DNA from: Proteiniphilum sp. UBA5384
GTDB lineage: Bacteria > Bacteroidota > Bacteroidia > Bacteroidales > Dysgonomonadaceae
Reading direction: 5' to 3'
Assembly: GCF_002410825.1 (NCBI RefSeq)
Contig: NZ_DHOS01000026.1
Coordinates: forward strand, 1-7,091
DNA length: 7,091 nt
In this document: positions 6,656-7,091 of the stretch, piece after piece
Layout of the letters: the number at the start of each line of letters is the position of its first letter
Numbering within the stretch: the stretch's first letter is position 1
The notes under the pieces: model-generated
Seen by the model: the letters and a program-made list of their open reading frames with translations, nothing else
What the model was told of the DNA's origin: nothing
Database searches by the model: none
Position numbers and translations under genes: made by a program

Positions 6656-6812
6656 CAACTAACAACAATTCAGGAAAATGGATATTACGCCGAAAGGCCG
6701 TTAGTTTTGGGTTCTCTTTGTCCTTCACTTCCATCCGTAACCCTGAACGTCCCAAAAACGGGATTACTTCGTTTGTCATTTCAATAAATTCGTCTTTCGA
6801 CAGGTCTTTACA
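6654..6812 (-). pseudogene. Inverted coding fragment, possibly the middle of an AbiEii-like protein
   Basis: On the minus strand, residues encoded from about 6812 to 6654 have a convincing protein character: DLSKDEFIEMTNEV, then GLRMEVKDKENPKLTAFRRN, then IHFPELL. The open frame actually spans 6992-6639, but its first part is only the antisense of the AbiEii-like fragment and its end is the antisense of the HsdR_N remnant. The KDKEN...RRN-x-x-FPELL pattern reminds me of the central part of some AbiEii/AbiGii nucleotidyltransferase toxins. This is an impression, not a firm match. The piece has no start, no complete domain and no likely expression. If the family call is right, an internal part of a toxin gene has been inverted relative to its C-terminal part next door. 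Confidence 0.3.
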
Positions 6813-7091
6813 GTCGCTTCTGAAATGTTTGCCCATAAACTCTGCGCTATGCTTGACCGTGGAGAAGTGACGAATCGCGATATCTTTGACAGTTGGTTTT
6901 TCATGCAAAAACGAACACCGATAAACAAAGATATTGTTGAAACTCGTATGGAAATGCCACTGGCTGACTACATACAGAAATGTATCGGGCATCTCGAAAG
7001 CAAGAGTGACCGGGGAATGTTGAATGGCTTAGGCGAATGGATGGATGAGGATATGAAGAAATTCGTTCGCTCGAAACTACGGACAGAAACT
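6813..7091 (+). pseudogene. AbiEii-like nucleotidyltransferase toxin, C-terminal part (continues past the right edge)
   Basis: A plus-strand frame runs to the window edge. From Met 6825 it reads MFAHKLCAMLDRG, then TNRDIFDSWFFM, then PLADYIQKCIGHLE, and ends near KFVRSKLRTET. This is the C-terminal half of the AbiEii/AbiGii (type IV toxin-antitoxin) family. The conserved Lys of FAHKL and the RDxxD motif (residues 18-22 from that Met) are present. The N-terminal nucleotidyltransferase part with the GG-x-S and DxD motifs, which should precede by more than 100 residues, is missing: the frame is open only back to a TGA at 6744-6746, and that stretch is not family-like. The gene is therefore 5'-truncated by rearrangement. 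No antitoxin of the AbiEi type is visible upstream, where such genes usually sit. An internal start at 6825 could give a short product of unknown use. Confidence 0.72.

Noticed and set aside
1..7091. CRISPR array, tRNA or rRNA genes
   Set aside because: No regularly spaced direct repeats and no tRNA- or rRNA-like sequence were seen on reading both strands.

Overview
The window looks like a piece of a defence island from a member of the Bacteroidota. Three signs point there. The promoter in front of the main operon has the TTG-N19-TAnnTTTG form typical of that phylum. Gene starts are preceded by A-rich sequence, mostly without a clear Shine-Dalgarno. The fragments at both ends read like common Bacteroidales accessory proteins. 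The species cannot be told from this sequence.

Layout. Positions 1-146 (minus) are the N-terminus of a Fic-family protein that runs off the left edge. Positions 147-636 are AT-rich and apparently non-coding, with a 7-bp tandem repeat and an inverted repeat. Positions 637-963 (plus) hold a GC-rich, degraded remnant that resembles the C-terminus of an IS66-type transposase. Positions 1009-6375 (minus) are a compact three-gene operon, transcribed in the order TerB-N/TerB-C membrane protein, BrxD-like (DUF2791) ATPase, Lhr-like SF2 helicase. The genes overlap by 17 bp and 1 bp. Positions 6438-7091 are a patchwork of broken pieces: a frameshifted HsdR_N endonuclease-like N-terminus, a short inverted coding fragment, and the C-terminal part of an AbiEii-like toxin that runs off the right edge.

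The operon is the main interest. BrxD and BrxHI-type helicases are known as a pair from type 2 BREX. Here such a pair is joined by overlapping reading frames to a TerB-N/TerB-C protein with an N-terminal membrane hairpin, and no PglZ phosphatase, PglX methylase or PglW/PglY gene is present. My inference is a self-contained, membrane-associated DNA-processing module: the TerB protein as anchor or sensor, the P-loop protein as an ATP-driven loader or switch, and the helicase as the DNA-acting engine. A defence role fits the neighbours (Fic, AbiEii and HsdR_N pieces, transposase remnant) but is not proven by sequence.
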